Shown piece by piece: positions 62,320 through 64,000 of a DNA stretch of 64,000 nucleotides (position 1 is its first letter; the number at the start of each line of letters is the position of its first letter). The notes beneath the pieces were generated by a model that saw nothing but the letters and a program-made list of their open reading frames with translations, was not told where the DNA came from and made no database searches. Location: positions 1,426,001 to 1,490,000 of the forward strand of contig CAXXHV010000002.1 in the NCBI GenBank assembly GCA_963678575.2. Direction: 5' to 3'. This DNA is from Pleomorphochaeta sp963678575. Lineage in GTDB: Bacteria > Spirochaetota > Spirochaetia > Sphaerochaetales > Sphaerochaetaceae. The position numbers and the translations under genes were made by a program.

Positions 62320-62351
62320 AAAAAGTAAAAATCATTATAGGAAAAACTAAA

Positions 62352-63644
62352 TTAACATTTTTCTTCTCTTTCTTTTTGTTTTTGCATCATAATCGATAGT
62401 ATTGTTTTATCTGTTTGAGCCATACCTTCATGACTAATTCTAGAAAGGAAATCAAAGCTTTGAACACAATCCATACCAACTATTCCACTTTCTTCTCCTG
62501 GTGCATTTCCTTTTATTGCTAAAGTTGTTGCAAGGGCTGCACTCTGAACACAAGAATATATTTTTAGAGCGCATGTCATTTTTGCACCATCACAAATTAT
62601 TCCAGTTAAATTTGCAATCATAACATTGATTGCTTTATTCATTTCATCAATAGAACCACCAAGTAGATAAACCATTGCACAGGAAGTTCCAATAGCTGCA
62701 GTGAATGCTCCACAAAGAGCTGAAAGTCTATCTTTTTTTGCAGTCAAGCAAAGACCTATTAATTCACCAATTGCTAATGCAGAAGCTAATTCTTCTTCAC
62801 TTTTTTCTAGATATGTAGCTAAAGTAAGAACTGGGAGAGTTATTGTTATTCCTTGATTCCCACTTCCACTATTTATAACAACTGGTAAAGGACATCCTGC
62901 CATTCTTGCATCTGAAGCACTAGCTGCTAAAGTAGCTCCAAGTTTAAATGCTTCATCAAGAGATTGTGGCGGATCTTGTATGCTCTCATAAGTTGTTTTA
63001 CCAACAGCTAATCCAAAATCTTCAATTAGCGCTTGCTTAGCAATAGCTAAATTAGTATTTGCAGCACTAATTAATAAATCTGAAGTTTCCTTAGGAAGCG
63101 AAGATGAAAAATCAACAATTTCTTTTAATGTTACATTTGCCATAAAATTAGAATCAATTTCTGTTGTATTAAGTTGGCCTAACGGTTCATCAATCAATAC
63201 TTGATCATCTTTTTGTAAAAATGAAAAATATGAATGGTTCCCACTAACAACAGCTATACTTTGATGTTCGTTATTTTTTATTACAACTTTTATATATAAG
63301 GGTGGAACATCTTCTACCATATTTAAAACAACTTTATATGATGCTGCTAATTTTCTCTGACTATCACTAACATCAGATAGAATTCCAAGTCCATTTTCAA
63401 TATTACCGACAGCAACACCTAACGCGACAGCAGCTTGAATACCTTTTGAATCACAATTTGGGATACCCACACCCATTGCATTTTTAACCATATCACGGCT
63501 AGTTTCTACATGAATGCTTTCTATAGTACCCTCTAACAACTCTGCTGCCCTAGCTCCAGCTAAAGCACTTGCAGCAGGTTCAGTACAGCCCATAGCTATA
63601 ACTAATTCTCTATTTAATAGATCAATAAACTTTATATTTTCCAT
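62352..63644 (-). CDS. cyuA: CyuA/UPF0597-family L-cysteine desulfidase
   Basis: UPF0597 protein of 430 residues, the family of iron-sulfur L-cysteine desulfidases, which release sulfide, ammonia and pyruvate from cysteine. Diagnostic MGCTEPAASALAGARA with Cys20, VVINSGSGNQGITITLPV, CGAFTAAIGTSCAMVYLLGG and ICDGAKMTCALKI supply the conserved cysteines and glycine loops. No Shine-Dalgarno; its promoter ends 6 nt before the ATG. Alternative family roles include serine dehydratase-like activity. Confidence 0.88.
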   Translation of the reverse strand: MENIKFIDLLNRELVIAMGCTEPAASALAGARAAELLEGTIESIHVETSRDMVKNAMGVGIPNCDSKGIQAAVALGVAVGNIENGLGILSDVSDSQRKLAASYKVVLNMVEDVPPLYIKVVIKNNEHQSIAVVSGNHSYFSFLQKDDQVLIDEPLGQLNTTEIDSNFMANVTLKEIVDFSSSLPKETSDLLISAANTNLAIAKQALIEDFGLAVGKTTYESIQDPPQSLDEAFKLGATLAASASDARMAGCPLPVVINSGSGNQGITITLPVLTLATYLEKSEEELASALAIGELIGLCLTAKKDRLSALCGAFTAAIGTSCAMVYLLGGSIDEMNKAINVMIANLTGIICDGAKMTCALKIYSCVQSAALATTLAIKGNAPGEESGIVGMDCVQSFDFLSRISHEGMAQTDKTILSIMMQKQKEREEKC

Positions 63645-63650
63645 AACTGA

Positions 63651-63679
63651 AATATATCATATGATTATATTATTAACAA
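63651..63679 (-). promoter_or_regulatory. promoter giving a near-leaderless mRNA for cyuA
   Basis: Minus strand TTGTTA (63674-63679), 17-bp spacer, TATATT (63651-63656), 6 nt before the ATG at 63644; no ribosome site. Confidence 0.65.
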
Positions 63680-63822
63680 GAATTTTTTTTAGGTTTTCAT
63701 CTTATTTTAAAATAATATTTAGTTTAAAATAAATATTTATCATATAAATTTACAAATAATCAAATATGTAAAAAATAATACTTTTATATCATAAAAGGAT
63801 TAAGTCAGAAACTAAGGGTGTT

Positions 63823-63847
63823 AATATTAAAAATACTAGCACCCTTA
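63823..63847. terminator. terminator hairpin after the partial cupin gene
   Basis: Stem TAAGGGTG (63823-63830) / CACCCTTA (63840-63847), with extra inner pairs. The T tail is poor. It lies 28 nt past the cupin stop codon. Confidence 0.55.
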
Positions 63848-63875
63848 TATATTAAGTTTATTATTAATTAATTTA

Positions 63876-64000
63876 TTAGCAAGTTGCTATAAAAACATCA
63901 CTACTATTATTTAAAATCATATGAGTTTTTGCGGCAATTACATAAACATCACCTTTATTGACCTCGATTGTTTTTCCATCAATTTTCAATGTACTTTTAT
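63876..64000 (-). CDS. cupin-domain protein (5' part outside the window)
   Basis: Open minus-strand frame running off the window edge; the visible 40 C-terminal residues read KSTLKIDGKTIEVNKGDVYV, then IAAKTHMILNNSSDVFIATC. This is the second cupin motif (GD-x-Y-V-I-x6-H) of a small cupin. Stop at 63876-63878. Function unknown; the start and ribosome site are not visible. Confidence 0.7.
   Translation of the reverse strand, partial: KSTLKIDGKTIEVNKGDVYVIAAKTHMILNNSSDVFIATC

Overview
The window is a very AT-rich stretch of bacterial chromosome using the standard genetic code. The envelope genes point to a diderm: an RND pump with periplasmic adaptor and TolC channel, lipoproteins with lipoboxes, and several signal-peptide proteins that look like outer-membrane barrels. 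Together with the low GC, the DksA/TraR protein, ThrH and the style of the barrel proteins, this suggests a host-associated spirochaete. That assignment is an inference; no rRNA or marker gene settles it. I see no prophage, insertion sequence or CRISPR array. One tRNA (Asp, GTC) is present.

Layout. 1-3411: tail of a sugar operon (ABC permease, class II aldolase, PfkB kinase, D-lyxose/mannose isomerase). 3522-5153: AAA/DUF4143 ATPase preceded by fourteen 23-bp tandem repeats. 5397-11501: secreted barrel-like proteins and a cytoplasmic GH3 glycosidase. 11502-12333: long non-coding stretch with an orphan minus-strand terminator. 12334-21020: RND efflux operon with a 1016-residue repeat lipoprotein between pump and TolC. 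21046-30490: solitary RloB-like gene, two MFS carriers with an ArsR regulator, MBL-fold hydrolase, GPH sugar symporter, cupin, and a cytidylyltransferase/SDR pair. 30611-33227: HD hydrolase, then a decayed sugar-acid locus (LacI pseudogene, surviving SMP-30 lactonase, enolase-superfamily dehydratase remnant, orphan gene tail). 33514-41166: a carbohydrate locus around a ROK regulator (FucI-like isomerase; divergent split transketolase, RpiB/LacAB isomerase, iron alcohol dehydrogenase, TauE permease, DUF4867). 41237-48647: housekeeping and regulators (GDPD, GNAT, TrmJ-type methylase, AI-2E-family permease, MarR, CobU-like protein, two envelope proteins, RluA-family synthase). 48644-53430: operon of coiled-coil protein, MltG, PHP phosphatase and PfkB kinase. 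53459-64000: structured leader with a stand-alone DbpA-type RNA-binding protein, MBL hydrolase, DksA, ThrH, NagB, an unusual MnmA with a HydE/BioB-like radical SAM partner, tRNA-Asp, Kelch lipoprotein with a barrel protein, CyuA and a partial cupin.

Metabolically the window is dominated by uptake and interconversion of sugars (pentoses, hexoses, amino sugars, beta-glucosides), as expected of a fermenter on host or plant glycans.

Points that stand out: the tandem-repeat array at the ATPase start; the repeat lipoprotein inside an efflux operon; an MnmA lacking its second catalytic cysteine next to a radical SAM enzyme; a structured leader before a free-standing rRNA-binding domain; and several promoters whose -10 box ends only 6-9 nt before a start codon without Shine-Dalgarno sequence, suggesting leaderless mRNAs.
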